Shown here one piece after another: positions 25,643 to 35,833 of a DNA stretch of 64,000 nt. A program made the position numbers and the translations under genes. How positions within the stretch are numbered: position 1 is the first letter of the stretch; every line of letters begins with the position of its first letter. The DNA lies in NCBI RefSeq assembly GCF_025950085.1, contig NZ_JAPDDS010000003.1, positions 62,001 through 126,000 on the forward strand, given 5' to 3'. The notes beneath the pieces were generated by a model. It made no database searches and was not told where the DNA came from. It saw only the letters and a program-made list of their open reading frames with translations. The DNA comes from Luteolibacter flavescens. Its GTDB lineage: Bacteria; Verrucomicrobiota; Verrucomicrobiia; Verrucomicrobiales; Akkermansiaceae.

Positions 25643-27009
25643 CCGACTACGCCCGGCTGCTGGCCGCCGTGTGGGAACGGCCCGCCGTGGCGGAGTCGCC
25701 GCCGCTTTCCCTGCCTCCGGAGCTGGAGTTGCAGGCGCTGTGGTTCGCGGGAGCCTTCGGCAGGGATTTCCGTGACACCGCCGGAACTACGATACGCGTC
25801 GTACAATTCGGAGAATGGAACCGCTCGGCCGGTCCTGATTTCCTGCATGCGGCCATCGAGACCGGCAGCGAGGTCCATCGCGGCCCCATCGAGCTCGACA
25901 TGCGGCCGTCCGATTGGGAGGCGCACGGCCACGGGGCCGATCCTGCTTTCGGAGACACCGTGCTGCACGTCGTCTTCAGCCATGGCGGACCGGAGAGCTT
26001 CACGCGCACCCACGATCATCGCGAAGTACCGCGGGTGGTGATTCCACGGGATCTGCTGGAGCAAGCCCTGCAGCAACCGCGGCGCGAGACGGCCATCGCC
26101 ACGCCCGGTCGCTGCGTGCTGCCGCTGGCAAACATGCCACCGGTCTCCGTGGCGGCGCTGCTTCGCGAGGCCGCGGAACATCGCGCTGCGAGGAAGGCCG
26201 CACGCCTGCTGCGCACCACGGACGCGCATGGCCGGGATGCCGCACTCTATCAGGCCGTGGCGGAGACGCTCGGCTACCGCTCAAATGCGTTGGCGATGCG
26301 CCTGCTCTCCCAACGGATGCCGCTGGCCGCCCTGCGAGAAGAACCCGCCCACACCGAGGCGCTGCTTTTCGGAGCTGCGGGATTCCTTTCGCCGGATCTC
26401 CATGAGAAGGCGCCGCCCGACACCCGCGAGCATCTGCGCGGGCTATGGGAGACGTGGTGGAAGGTCCGCGGCCAATGGGAATCCGCCCACGCCATCCCGT
26501 GGAAAGCCGGCGGGCAACGACCCGCGAATCACCCGCACCGCCGCGTGGCCGCACTCGCCGCCATCGTGCGGGAGTGGCCGAAATTCAGGAAGCTCGCCAC
26601 ATCCCTGCCACTCGATGCGGACGCGCTGGTGAAGATGCTGTCGAAGCTCGACGACCCTTTCTGGACAAGGCGCTACACGCTCTCCTCCGCGGCCGCAGCC
26701 CGTCCGCTCGCGCTCTTCGGAAAAGCGCAGGCCATCGAGTTGCTCGCGAATCACCTCTTCCCCCTCGCCCTCCATGAGGGCGAGTCCTACGAGCGCTATG
26801 CGAAGCTCGCGGCGGGCGCGCGGAATGAAAAGGTGCGCCGCTGCGCCATTCGCCTCTTCGGTAGCGAGGATGCGGCGGGCACGTGGCTGAAGAAGGCCGC
26901 CCACCATCAGGCGATGCTCCAGATCTACCACGACTTCTGCCTGGAAGACTCGAGCGATTGCGCCAACTGCCCCTTTCCGGAGCAGTTGGCACAGTGGAGA
27001 AACCGCTGA
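25639..27009 (+). CDS. DUF2851 family protein
   Basis: The 456-residue cytosolic protein begins with the family block ELELQALWFAG and VVQFGEWNRSAGPDF, followed by GPIELDMRPSDW and LHVVFSHGG, which look like the nuclease-like fold predicted for DUF2851. The C-terminus carries CLEDSSDCANCPFPEQL, a small Cys cluster typical of the family. The function is unknown; the E-x-D pattern hints at metal-dependent chemistry. The ATGA overlap with the TIGR03790 gene suggests coupling, although one product is exported and the other is not. Confidence 0.75.
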   Translation: MTDYARLLAAVWERPAVAESPPLSLPPELELQALWFAGAFGRDFRDTAGTTIRVVQFGEWNRSAGPDFLHAAIETGSEVHRGPIELDMRPSDWEAHGHGADPAFGDTVLHVVFSHGGPESFTRTHDHREVPRVVIPRDLLEQALQQPRRETAIATPGRCVLPLANMPPVSVAALLREAAEHRAARKAARLLRTTDAHGRDAALYQAVAETLGYRSNALAMRLLSQRMPLAALREEPAHTEALLFGAAGFLSPDLHEKAPPDTREHLRGLWETWWKVRGQWESAHAIPWKAGGQRPANHPHRRVAALAAIVREWPKFRKLATSLPLDADALVKMLSKLDDPFWTRRYTLSSAAAARPLALFGKAQAIELLANHLFPLALHEGESYERYAKLAAGARNEKVRRCAIRLFGSEDAAGTWLKKAAHHQAMLQIYHDFCLEDSSDCANCPFPEQLAQWRNR

Positions 27010-27012
27010 CCC

Positions 27013-28119
27013 TTACGGCAGCTTCACGCGGAAGGCACGGAAGGGATACTCCACCTTGTCCTCGCCACCGTGATACTTCGGCGCGCGGTTGATCTGCGCG
27101 CAGGTGAGATAGAGGTAGCCATCGGAACCGACTCCCATCGAGTCCGGCCAGATCAGGCGATCGTCCGTGACCAGCGTGTGGACCTTGCCTTCCGGGGTCA
27201 CATACTTGATCGCCTTGTCAGCCGAGGCCGTGACGAAGACATTCCCCTTCGCATCCGCGACCATCCCGTGGCAGACGCCGGTCTCCGCGACCATCTCGAC
27301 GTGCTTGCCCAGTTCCACATCCGACAGCGAAGCGTCCGCGAGATGCTGCGTCGGGATGCGGTAGAGCTTCGTCTGGTTGATCGCTCGGTAGTAGAAGTAC
27401 TTCTCGTCCTTCGTCAGCGCGATCCCGTTCACATTGGAGGAGAAGGGCTTTCCATCGCCATCCACCACGTCCTTGCCGTCGAGGTGCAGCTTGAAATCCG
27501 GATCGGCCAACGTGGACGGATGCTCTTTGAGCGCGATGCGGGACTTGCCGCTCTCCAGATCCAGCACGACGATCGCCTTTAGGCCCGGGTCAGACAAATA
27601 GGCAAGCCCGTGGCCGAGGTCCACGCAAACGTCATTGATCGCGCTCTTGTCCTTCGGCAGGTCGGGAAAGTCATAGACCTTCGCTACCTCGTTCTTGGCG
27701 AGGTCGATCCTCACCAGCTTGAAGTACCCGCCTTCACGTCCGCCCTCCTTGCCGAAGATCGACGCCGCCGCTCCGGGTGCCGAGTCCAGCACCCAGAGGT
27801 GGTTCGCCTTGTCCACGAAGAGGTCCTGCACGTTCACGAAATGCGTGTCGGGCTTTTCCGTCACACGGCGGTTCCACTCGTCATCGGGGAAGGGCTTGCG
27901 TTCTCCTCCGACGATTTCCGTGAGGCCGTAGAGGAAGGGCTCCTTGTAGGGAAACGACACGAAGACGCGGTTCGGCTCCGATGCCACGGCCATGCCGATG
28001 GGCTGGTTTTTGCCAAAAGAGGCCACTTCCTCGAGCTTGGCGGGTTCCGCCCGTGAGATCGCCGTCGCCGCCATGAGAACCGCGAGAATTCCCCTGCCTC
28101 CGTTCAATGTCCGTTTCAT
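27013..28119 (-). CDS. secreted Yellow/major royal jelly-like beta-propeller protein
   Basis: The 368-residue protein has a signal peptide (MKRTLNGGRGILAVLMAATA then ISRAEP). The sequence FVNVQDLFVDKANHLWVLDS, followed by VYDFPDLPKDKSAINDVCVD and IWPDSMGVGSDGYLYLT, is the pattern of the Yellow/MRJP family and the SMP-30-like propellers. Bacterial members bind small ligands or act on lactones or aromatic compounds; the substrate is unknown. The stop lies 3 bp from that of the convergent DUF2851 gene. Confidence 0.75.
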   Translation of the reverse strand: MKRTLNGGRGILAVLMAATAISRAEPAKLEEVASFGKNQPIGMAVASEPNRVFVSFPYKEPFLYGLTEIVGGERKPFPDDEWNRRVTEKPDTHFVNVQDLFVDKANHLWVLDSAPGAAASIFGKEGGREGGYFKLVRIDLAKNEVAKVYDFPDLPKDKSAINDVCVDLGHGLAYLSDPGLKAIVVLDLESGKSRIALKEHPSTLADPDFKLHLDGKDVVDGDGKPFSSNVNGIALTKDEKYFYYRAINQTKLYRIPTQHLADASLSDVELGKHVEMVAETGVCHGMVADAKGNVFVTASADKAIKYVTPEGKVHTLVTDDRLIWPDSMGVGSDGYLYLTCAQINRAPKYHGGEDKVEYPFRAFRVKLP

Positions 28120-28242
28120 CAGCCTGCGACGCTAGCCGGGAGCGGTGCCCGCGCAACCCGAAGACCGGGATCAGGGGCACAATCCCGCCTTGCCGCCCGG
28201 CGGCGCGCCTGATTCCATCCGCGCCCCAACCCGCATAAGACC

Positions 28243-29823
28243 ATGGCCAACAAGGACAGCACCGACCCCGCCCGCATGGAGAAAATCGTCTCCCTTTGCA
28301 AACGCCGCGGCTTCATTTTCCAAGCAGGCGAGCTCTACGGCGGTCTCAATGGATGCTGGGACTACGGTCCGCTCGGTGCCGAGCTGAAGCGAAACCTGAA
28401 GGACTACTGGTGGCGCAAGACCGTCCAGGAGCGCGATGACGTGCTCGGCATGGACGGCGCGATCCTGACCATGCCGCAGGTCCTGAAGTCCTCCGGCCAC
28501 CTCGACAGCTTCAGCGACCCGATGTGCGACTGCCTTCTTTCCAAGGCCCGCCTCCGCGCCGACCAGGTGCCAGCGCAGGATGGCACTGCCGTGTATTTCA
28601 AGGGCGCGAAGCACGAAGCCACCGGCTGGAGCGTCGAGCGCGTCTTCGCGGTTCTCGTGGCCCCGGGCAAGGACCCGATCGAGTCGCACAAGACCGCCCG
28701 CAAGTTCTACGGCGAGCTGATGCCGGACAAGAAGATCTCCCCGAAGGAACTCGAGCTCATCGAAGACCGCCGCGAGGAAGTCACCGGCACCACGTCCTTC
28801 AATCCGGACAATGGCAGCCTTCTCACCGATCCGCGTGAGTTCAACCTCATGTTCAAGACGAAGATGGGTGCGTCCGCAGACGACAACGATCCATCGTCGG
28901 ACGCCTACCTTCGCCCGGAGACCGCGCAGTCGATCTTCGTGCAATACAAGAACGTGCTGGATTCGAACCGCATCAAGCTGCCCTTCGGCATCGCTCAGAT
29001 CGGCAAGTCCTTCCGCAACGAGATCAACCCGCGCAACTACACTTTCCGTAGCCGCGAGTTCGAGCAAATGGAGATCGAGTACTTCTGCCGCCCTGAAGAT
29101 GGCCTGCGCCTCACCGACGAGTGGCTGGAAGCCCGCCTGAACTTCTACGCCGAGATCGGCATCCCACGCGAGAAGCTGCACATCCTCGACATCCCCGATG
29201 GCGAGCGAGCCTTCTACTCTCAGAAAACCTACGACATCGAGTACGAGTTCCCCTTCGGCGTGCAGGAGCTGGAAGGCGTGGCCTACCGCACCGACTACGA
29301 CCTCGGCGTGCACCAGAAGGGCTCCGGCAAACCTCTCGAATACTTCGACGAGGAAACGAAGGAGCGCTTTCTTCCTCACGTCGTCGAGCCGTCGGCCGGT
29401 TGCGACCGCACCGTCCTCGCACTGATCTGCGAGGCCTACGACTTCGAGAAGCTCACCGATGAAAAGGGCAAGGACGACTCCCGTGAGGTCCTCCGCTTCG
29501 TCCCGCGCATGGCTCCCGTGAAGGTCGGCATCTTCCCGCTTCTGAAGAAGAACGAGGAGCAGGTCCGCATCTGCAAGGAGATCCAGAAGAAGCTTCAGCC
29601 GTGGATGACCGTCTTCTACGACGACGGCGGATCCGTCGGTAAGCGCTATCGTCGCCAGGACGAGTGCGGCACGCCCTTCTGCATCACCGTCGACTTCGAC
29701 ACCCTCGGCGAAAACGGCGAGGAACTGAAGAACACCGTCACCATCCGTCACCGCGACTCGATGGAGCAGGAGCGCCTGCCGGTCGATTCCCTGCTGACCT
29801 GGCTGCTCGAGCGCGTGCGCTGA
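28243..29823 (+). CDS. glyQS: glycine--tRNA ligase (dimeric type)
   Basis: The 526-residue class II synthetase charges tRNA-Gly. Family blocks are present: FIFQAGELYGGLNGCWDYGP at the N-terminus, the glycine pocket near FSDPMCDC, motif 2 in SFRNEINPRNYTFRSREFEQ, and motif 3 in VEPSAGCDRTVLAL, followed by the anticodon-binding domain (PVKVGIFPLLKKNEEQ). This is the alpha2 type, not the alpha2-beta2 type of most Proteobacteria. A strong terminator follows. The start is preceded by a gap of 123 bp from a divergent gene. Confidence 0.95.
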   Translation: MANKDSTDPARMEKIVSLCKRRGFIFQAGELYGGLNGCWDYGPLGAELKRNLKDYWWRKTVQERDDVLGMDGAILTMPQVLKSSGHLDSFSDPMCDCLLSKARLRADQVPAQDGTAVYFKGAKHEATGWSVERVFAVLVAPGKDPIESHKTARKFYGELMPDKKISPKELELIEDRREEVTGTTSFNPDNGSLLTDPREFNLMFKTKMGASADDNDPSSDAYLRPETAQSIFVQYKNVLDSNRIKLPFGIAQIGKSFRNEINPRNYTFRSREFEQMEIEYFCRPEDGLRLTDEWLEARLNFYAEIGIPREKLHILDIPDGERAFYSQKTYDIEYEFPFGVQELEGVAYRTDYDLGVHQKGSGKPLEYFDEETKERFLPHVVEPSAGCDRTVLALICEAYDFEKLTDEKGKDDSREVLRFVPRMAPVKVGIFPLLKKNEEQVRICKEIQKKLQPWMTVFYDDGGSVGKRYRRQDECGTPFCITVDFDTLGENGEELKNTVTIRHRDSMEQERLPVDSLLTWLLERVR

Positions 29824-29858
29824 GAGAGAAGCCAGAGACAAGTTTACAGACACCAGAA

Positions 29859-29885
29859 AGGGCGCGGTTTTCCGCGCCCTTTTTT
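29859..29885 (+). terminator. Rho-independent terminator of glycyl-tRNA synthetase gene
   Basis: GGGCGCGG (29860-29867) pairs with CCGCGCCC (29872-29879) around TTTT and is followed by six T's. Confidence 0.92.
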
Positions 29886-29895
29886 CGTCGGTCCG

Positions 29896-29949
29896 TGAGG
29901 AGTGTCGGCGTTCCGTCGACACGGGTGGACGGAACGTCCACCCTCCTCA
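29896..29949. repeat. cloverleaf-like palindromic element
   Basis: An outer stem (29896-29902 with 29943-29949) encloses two hairpins, 29902-29907 with 29917-29922 and 29924-29931 with 29935-29942. An alternative perfect 9-bp stem, 29909-29917 with 29928-29936, uses the same bases. No protein gene overlaps it, and it lies between the glyQS terminator and the EF-hand lipoprotein gene. Confidence 0.65.
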
Positions 29950-29961
29950 GATGGCCCCCAC

Positions 29962-30273
29962 TCAATGAACGTCCGGCACCGGCAGGTCGATCACGCGCTC
30001 AGCTTCCCAGCGGGTGATCTTGCCGTCCTTGTTCGTGTCGTAGTGCTTCATCATGGCATCCAGCTCCTCGGGATCGGGCTTGGTGGTGCCCGCTCCTGCC
30101 TCGGTGATCCCCTGCTCGATCTCCTTCCGCGTCAGGACTCCGTCGCCGTTGTAGTCGAAGCGGTCGAATTTCTCCAGCAGCGACATCATCTTGCGACCGT
30201 GGGCAGCCTCGGTGTGCTCATCGATGGTCGCACAGGCGGAGAACAGGAACGGCAGGAGGACGAGGCGTTTCAT
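29962..30273 (-). CDS. EF-hand lipoprotein
   Basis: The start at 30273 gives 103 residues with a lipoprotein signal (MKRLVLLPFLFSAC). Two EF-hand loops are intact: DYNGDGVLTRKE and DTNKDGKITRWE, each with Asp, Asn and Glu ligands at the expected positions, so the protein should bind two calcium ions at the cell envelope. A start 22 codons upstream is possible but lacks a signal at its N-terminus. The gene is divergent from rlmH with 86 bp between starts. Confidence 0.8.
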   Translation of the reverse strand: MKRLVLLPFLFSACATIDEHTEAAHGRKMMSLLEKFDRFDYNGDGVLTRKEIEQGITEAGAGTTKPDPEELDAMMKHYDTNKDGKITRWEAERVIDLPVPDVH

Positions 30274-30359
30274 TACCCGATGTTCTTTCCCAAAGCCCGC
30301 GCGGGGACAAGCGGGAAAGCAGGTTGACCGGGTCAGCATGACAAGGGAATCCTGCCGCC

Positions 30360-30800
30360 ATGCGCGTCCGCATCCTCGCTGCCGGAAAGCCCGCCCTGGC
30401 CTATGCCAAGAGCGGGGTGGACGAGTATCTCAAGCGCCTGGGCCGATACGGCAGCTACGAGCTGGAGTATCTGAAGGCGGGCGATTCGACGACAGTCTCC
30501 GCGACGTTGTTAGAGCGGTCCGCGGGGAACTTCCGCATCGCCATGGACGAGCGCGGCGAGGTGCTGGCCACGCAGGCATGGGCGGATAAATTCGCCTCGC
30601 TGGAACTGCGCGGCGAGATCAAGGCAGTCAGCTTCCTCATCGGAGCATCCGATGGCCATACGGAAGAACTGCGCCGCACCTGCGACGCCGTCTGGTCGCT
30701 CTCGCGCCTGACGATGCAGCACGAGCTGGCACTCGTCGTCCTGCTGGAGCAGCTCTACCGCGTCGCGACCTTGCGGCGCGGCGAGCCGTATCACCGGTGA
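30360..30800 (+). CDS. rlmH: 23S rRNA pseudouridine(1915) N3-methyltransferase RlmH
   Basis: The 146-residue SPOUT methyltransferase methylates pseudouridine 1915 of 23S rRNA in the assembled 70S ribosome. The trefoil-knot cofactor site is visible in VSFLIGASDGHTEELRR, and the family C-terminus MQHELALVVLLEQLYRVATL is followed by GEPYHR. Length fits the usual 155. It is a single gene between two minus-strand genes. Confidence 0.92.
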   Translation: MRVRILAAGKPALAYAKSGVDEYLKRLGRYGSYELEYLKAGDSTTVSATLLERSAGNFRIAMDERGEVLATQAWADKFASLELRGEIKAVSFLIGASDGHTEELRRTCDAVWSLSRLTMQHELALVVLLEQLYRVATLRRGEPYHR

Positions 30801-30816
30801 AGGCCGGGCCTCCGGA

Positions 30817-32337
30817 TCAGTTGATCGTCACGGGAATGACGACCCGGTTGTTGTCGTAGTTCGTCTCCGGCAGGATGTGGTCCGGATTCACCGTCACCTC
30901 GAGCTGGTAGGTGCCCGCGGGGAGCGTATCGATCTCGATCCACTGGCCGGGCAGGCCGCTGTCATAAACATCGCCCCAGCCCGCCTGGATGCCCTGGCTG
31001 CTGCAGGTGAATTTCTTCCGGACATTCGCGCCGCGGTCCCAGCGGTTCGTGTCGAGCAGGCAAAAGCTCACCTTGCGACCGACGCGCAGCTCATTCCCTT
31101 CCATGTCCAGCAAGCGGGAGGAGGCGAAGCCCTTGAAGTGGTAATGATTGTGGCACTCCTGGAATTCGAAGAAGGGATTTCCCTCCGGATCCGGCATCAC
31201 CATGTCCTGTCCGCCCACGTTCCGGATCTCGGTGGTGTAGCGCAGCAGGCGGCGCTCGCCGGCGTCGATCATCCCCTCCTGCACCTCGCAGGATACGGGG
31301 TCAAAGGTCTCCGTGCTGACATAGGGCTGCAGCACGATACCCCACGGCATGAGATCAGCGCCATCACCCGCGACGTAGGCCATCACCGTGCGGCCGGAGT
31401 AGATGGAGGCTGCGTCCACGGCGATGTAGTAATCACCCGCGGTCGTCTCCGGGATCACCACGCGGTTATTGCTGCGGACGAAGGACGTGTCGCCCTTTGC
31501 GGGCTTGCCCACCGGAGGAATGGTGCCGTGGCCGACGGACACGGTCGATTTCCCCTTCCCGCCTTCGGCGACCACCACGAGCTTCTGATTCGCGGGGACG
31601 GAGATGCGGAAGATATGCCTGCCACCCTTCGCACTGGCGAGGTGGTGCACGGTGCCGAGGCTGTCCAGATCGCGGACATCACCGGCGGGATGAACTTGAT
31701 AGAAGCCCTCCGTCACCGGGCCCACGGCACCCTTCGATGTGAATGCGCGGGCCTTCACCGTGGTGTCGGCGGTGAGCGTCAGGCTGGCGGGCACCACGGG
31801 AGACGTGGCATCGGGCTCGCTGCCATCCGTGGTGTAGCGGACGGTGGAACCTTTCGCCTTCAGGGTGAAAGTCGCACTGCCCGTGTAGATGCCAGGCGGA
31901 GGATTCATCGTGACCGCGGGCGCGGCACCCTTCTCCTGCTTCAGCGCCGCGAGGATCCTCACTCCATTGTAGCCGCCGTTTGCCCCCTGGGTTCCGATGT
32001 ACCAGATACCCGGCTCCGGGGCCTCCACGACGAGCCGCTGGCGCGTGCCGGGAAAACGCGAGCTGTAGGGCGCACCCGCACCATTGTAGCCCGGATGGAC
32101 CGCCCTGCGCACGAAGAGCTGCAGATTTCCCGTGCCGCCATTCGTCGTGACGGTCAGGCGGGTGGTGCCTTCCGGAACGACCAGACGATAGACCGTCAGC
32201 CCGTGGGGATCGGTCGTCGTCAGGCCCGCCATGGGCACGCCGCCCTGCACCACCTTTGGGAACGGAGTCACCTCCTCGTGGGCAAGCACCGGCAGCGAGC
32301 AGAGAAGTCCGACCAAGAGGGGTAGCACGGGTTTCAT
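30817..32337 (-). CDS. secreted lysyl-oxidase-like protein with PPC and chitobiase-C-like domains
   Basis: The start at 32337 gives 506 residues with a signal peptide (MKPVLPLLVGLLCSLPVLAH). Domains in order: a pre-peptidase C-terminal (PPC) beta domain (about 35-135), an Ig-like chitobiase C-terminal-type segment (about 140-215, with VRYTTDGSEPDATSPVV), a second PPC-like domain (about 225-320), and a C-terminal lysyl-oxidase fold. The last has ECHNHYHFKGF, the copper-ligand His cluster of lysyl oxidases, and VSFCLLDTNRWD. Lysyl oxidases deaminate lysine side chains in secreted proteins. The gene lies 44 bp downstream of sufS on the same strand. Confidence 0.8.
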   Translation of the reverse strand: MKPVLPLLVGLLCSLPVLAHEEVTPFPKVVQGGVPMAGLTTTDPHGLTVYRLVVPEGTTRLTVTTNGGTGNLQLFVRRAVHPGYNGAGAPYSSRFPGTRQRLVVEAPEPGIWYIGTQGANGGYNGVRILAALKQEKGAAPAVTMNPPPGIYTGSATFTLKAKGSTVRYTTDGSEPDATSPVVPASLTLTADTTVKARAFTSKGAVGPVTEGFYQVHPAGDVRDLDSLGTVHHLASAKGGRHIFRISVPANQKLVVVAEGGKGKSTVSVGHGTIPPVGKPAKGDTSFVRSNNRVVIPETTAGDYYIAVDAASIYSGRTVMAYVAGDGADLMPWGIVLQPYVSTETFDPVSCEVQEGMIDAGERRLLRYTTEIRNVGGQDMVMPDPEGNPFFEFQECHNHYHFKGFASSRLLDMEGNELRVGRKVSFCLLDTNRWDRGANVRKKFTCSSQGIQAGWGDVYDSGLPGQWIEIDTLPAGTYQLEVTVNPDHILPETNYDNNRVVIPVTIN

Positions 32338-32381
32338 GCCGCGGAGCTTCAACGCTCCCCCGCCAAAGGCAAAGCCTAACT

Positions 32382-33590
<1,209 letters not shown>

Positions 33591-33641
33591 GTGCGGGCAA
33601 GGGAAACGAGGCCCGGGCCAATTGCACGGGAAAAAACAAAC

Positions 33642-34502
33642 TCAGGGCTGCGGCGGCAGGTGCTCGCTGCAGTATTCCTTCCCGTCCGGGAGCGTGTAGA
33701 ATTCCAGATCGCCTGAATCCCGCTCAGTGCGACCGCAGGTCTCACAGCGGTGGAATGCCTGCGAATCCACGCGGCTCGCCACTTGGAATTTCCGGCGGCG
33801 CTCGGCGGCCTTCACGAGCGACTTGCGGCCATGGATGACGTCCGGAAGCACCCAGAGGAGGTACGGCAGCAGGGTCGGCACGGTGATGGCAAGGTTGGAA
33901 GGATCCCTGAAGACATTGAGGAGCATCAGGATGCCGGTGATCCAACCAAGTATCCGCACCTGGACCGGAATCAGGAAAAAGAGCGCGAACTCCACCCGGG
34001 GAAACAAGGTCGCGAACGCGAGGAAGAGCGAGATGTAGAGCATGCTCCCGCTCGCCAACAAACCGGGATCAAAGATGAACTGGGAGACCGCCAGCCCGAC
34101 CCATGCAGTCAGGATATACAAGGTCAGCCTGGTGGAACCCCAGGCTTCCTCCAACGAATCGCTGATCAGGAAGGAAATCCGGACCGCGAAGAACAGGAAC
34201 AGCACGCCAATGGGTGTGAACCTCTGCATGCCCATCGGAGCGAAAAGGAACGTGAACACCCGCCACACCTCACCGGAAAGAATCTTCGCGCGGTCGAAAT
34301 CCAGCATCGCGGCGAAGTCCGGGCGCGTCCATTGGCACGCGTAAGCGATGACGCCGAGAAACGTCAGATACTTGAACAGCCCCGGAAAATGAAGCCAGTC
34401 AAAGCGCCGTTCAATCTTATCAAGCCATCGCACGGGGCGAAGCAAAGCCGCGCAGCCACGGACTGACAAGGCCCAAGCGGGTTTCCGGAGGGCTACCCCC
34501 AC
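33642..34502 (-). CDS. rhomboid/derlin-like membrane protein with C-terminal Cys cluster
   Basis: The 286-residue protein has about six membrane segments and the rhomboid-like stretch LSGEVWRVFTFLFAP in the loop after the first, but no GxSG serine motif and no catalytic His were found, so it is probably not a protease. The C-terminal tail has CETCGRTERDSGDLEFYTLP and EYCSEH, which could form a zinc site. The start is a GTG at 34502 overlapping a GGAGG stretch; a GTG at 34433 is an alternative. It follows the DUF4230 gene by 20 bp. Confidence 0.65.
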   Translation of the reverse strand: MGVALRKPAWALSVRGCAALLRPVRWLDKIERRFDWLHFPGLFKYLTFLGVIAYACQWTRPDFAAMLDFDRAKILSGEVWRVFTFLFAPMGMQRFTPIGVLFLFFAVRISFLISDSLEEAWGSTRLTLYILTAWVGLAVSQFIFDPGLLASGSMLYISLFLAFATLFPRVEFALFFLIPVQVRILGWITGILMLLNVFRDPSNLAITVPTLLPYLLWVLPDVIHGRKSLVKAAERRRKFQVASRVDSQAFHRCETCGRTERDSGDLEFYTLPDGKEYCSEHLPPQP

Positions 34503-34522
34503 CCCTCCGGTCCAGCGGGGAG

Positions 34523-35167
34523 CTACTTCTTCTCCGCCCGCTCGACCTTCACATCACCGGTGCCCAGCAGATCCTTCAGCCGCGTGCGCATCGTGCTCTC
34601 CACAATCTCCAGCACCCCGCTCCGTTGCGCCTCGGAGCGCATCTGGAGGCGCAGGTCGCGGAGGAGCTGCGCACGGTCGTCGGGCGTGATGCTGTTCCAC
34701 CAGCCGCTCTCTTCATTCAGCGGCTGGAAGTCGATCAGCTCCACCGAGAGGATCTGCGGCGCGGGGAACTGGGCCACTGGCGTATTCCCGTCCATCCTGA
34801 GCGAAACACCGGGCTGCAGCTTGTAGCCGGCAGTCACTCGATACTCGCCGCGCACGATGAGGCGCTTCTTCCCACCGGAGAAATACTTCAGGATGAAGGT
34901 CTCGTTCTCAAAGCTGCGGGTGGCGCTCATCTTCAGCTCCACCAGCGCGAGCTCGGTGATCTCGGACTGCGAGACGATCTCGGCCCTGCCCTCGACCACC
35001 CGGGTGTCGGAATTCGTGATCGCACCGAGTACCTTCTCCAGTCCCGACACGGTGCCCCCTACCCCTCGCTCGAAGGTCCGGATGCCGAACCACGCGAGGA
35101 CGACCACGGTCGCCAGCAAGGCGATCCAGCGCAGCGTTTTCCAGAGTTCGGGATGATGGGCAGACAT
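34523..35167 (-). CDS. DUF4230 membrane-anchored protein
   Basis: The start at 35167 gives 214 residues with one N-terminal membrane anchor (about 10-30). The DUF4230 pattern is seen in VVEGRAEIVSQSEITELALV, then IVRGEYRVTAGYKL and the C-terminal AQLLRDLRLQMRSEAQRSGV. The family is a beta-rich extracytoplasmic domain of unknown role. It probably shares a transcript with the rhomboid-like gene. Confidence 0.7.
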   Translation of the reverse strand: MSAHHPELWKTLRWIALLATVVVLAWFGIRTFERGVGGTVSGLEKVLGAITNSDTRVVEGRAEIVSQSEITELALVELKMSATRSFENETFILKYFSGGKKRLIVRGEYRVTAGYKLQPGVSLRMDGNTPVAQFPAPQILSVELIDFQPLNEESGWWNSITPDDRAQLLRDLRLQMRSEAQRSGVLEIVESTMRTRLKDLLGTGDVKVERAEKK

Positions 35168-35277
35168 GATTGATGACACTAGGGCGCGCGGCCCGCGCCC
35201 GGGCAAGTGGGGATTCTTACTGCTCTTGGAATGAGGATTTTGCGCAAATCCGTGTTTGGCATTTCCAGCGGCATCGC

Positions 35278-35808
35278 ATGGAGTCCGTGCCAGCCGATTT
35301 TCCCATCGTGAAAGCATACGAACTCTTCACCGCCGCCGATCCCGCCCTCGCCACCCAGATGCTCGACTGGTTCCGCGAACACGACCGGAACATCTACAAG
35401 TCCGCTGTGGCCACGCTCGCCCAGAGCAAGAAACTCCGCCTCGTCTTCGTCCAGAAGAAGCCGCTGCCCGAGCAGTATGCCTGGATCCTGAAGACCCTGC
35501 GCAGCAAGCAGTCCGACACCATCGGCGAGCACCTGCTCCAGGCATGGTTCATGGCCGGAAACCAGGATCTGCTGGCCCAATTCTGCGACGCCATGGGCAT
35601 CGAGCATGACGGCAAGGGCTCCGTGACCGGTGACCTCCCTGCCGAACTCGACGCGGCCAAGCTCGACGGAGCCGTGGACACCCTCGTGGCTGCCCACGAC
35701 CCGAAGCTCGTGACGCTTTACCTCTACGTTTTCAATCTCCAGCGCGCCGGTGGCTGGGACACGCTGACTGCCAAGCTCGCGAGCGACTCGCGTCTGGTGC
35801 TCGCCTGA
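35278..35808 (+). CDS. conserved hypothetical helical protein
   Basis: The ATG at 35278 gives 176 residues (MESVPADFPIVKAYELFTAA). The frame is open to 35170 but that part looks non-coding. The protein is cytosolic, mainly helical, and has no recognised domain; the repeated pattern L-x-x-W/F-x-x-x-x-x-D suggests helical hairpins. It is a single gene between divergent and convergent neighbours. Confidence 0.65.
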   Translation: MESVPADFPIVKAYELFTAADPALATQMLDWFREHDRNIYKSAVATLAQSKKLRLVFVQKKPLPEQYAWILKTLRSKQSDTIGEHLLQAWFMAGNQDLLAQFCDAMGIEHDGKGSVTGDLPAELDAAKLDGAVDTLVAAHDPKLVTLYLYVFNLQRAGGWDTLTAKLASDSRLVLA

Positions 35809-35833
35809 CGACCCCGATCAAGCGGGAACGGGG

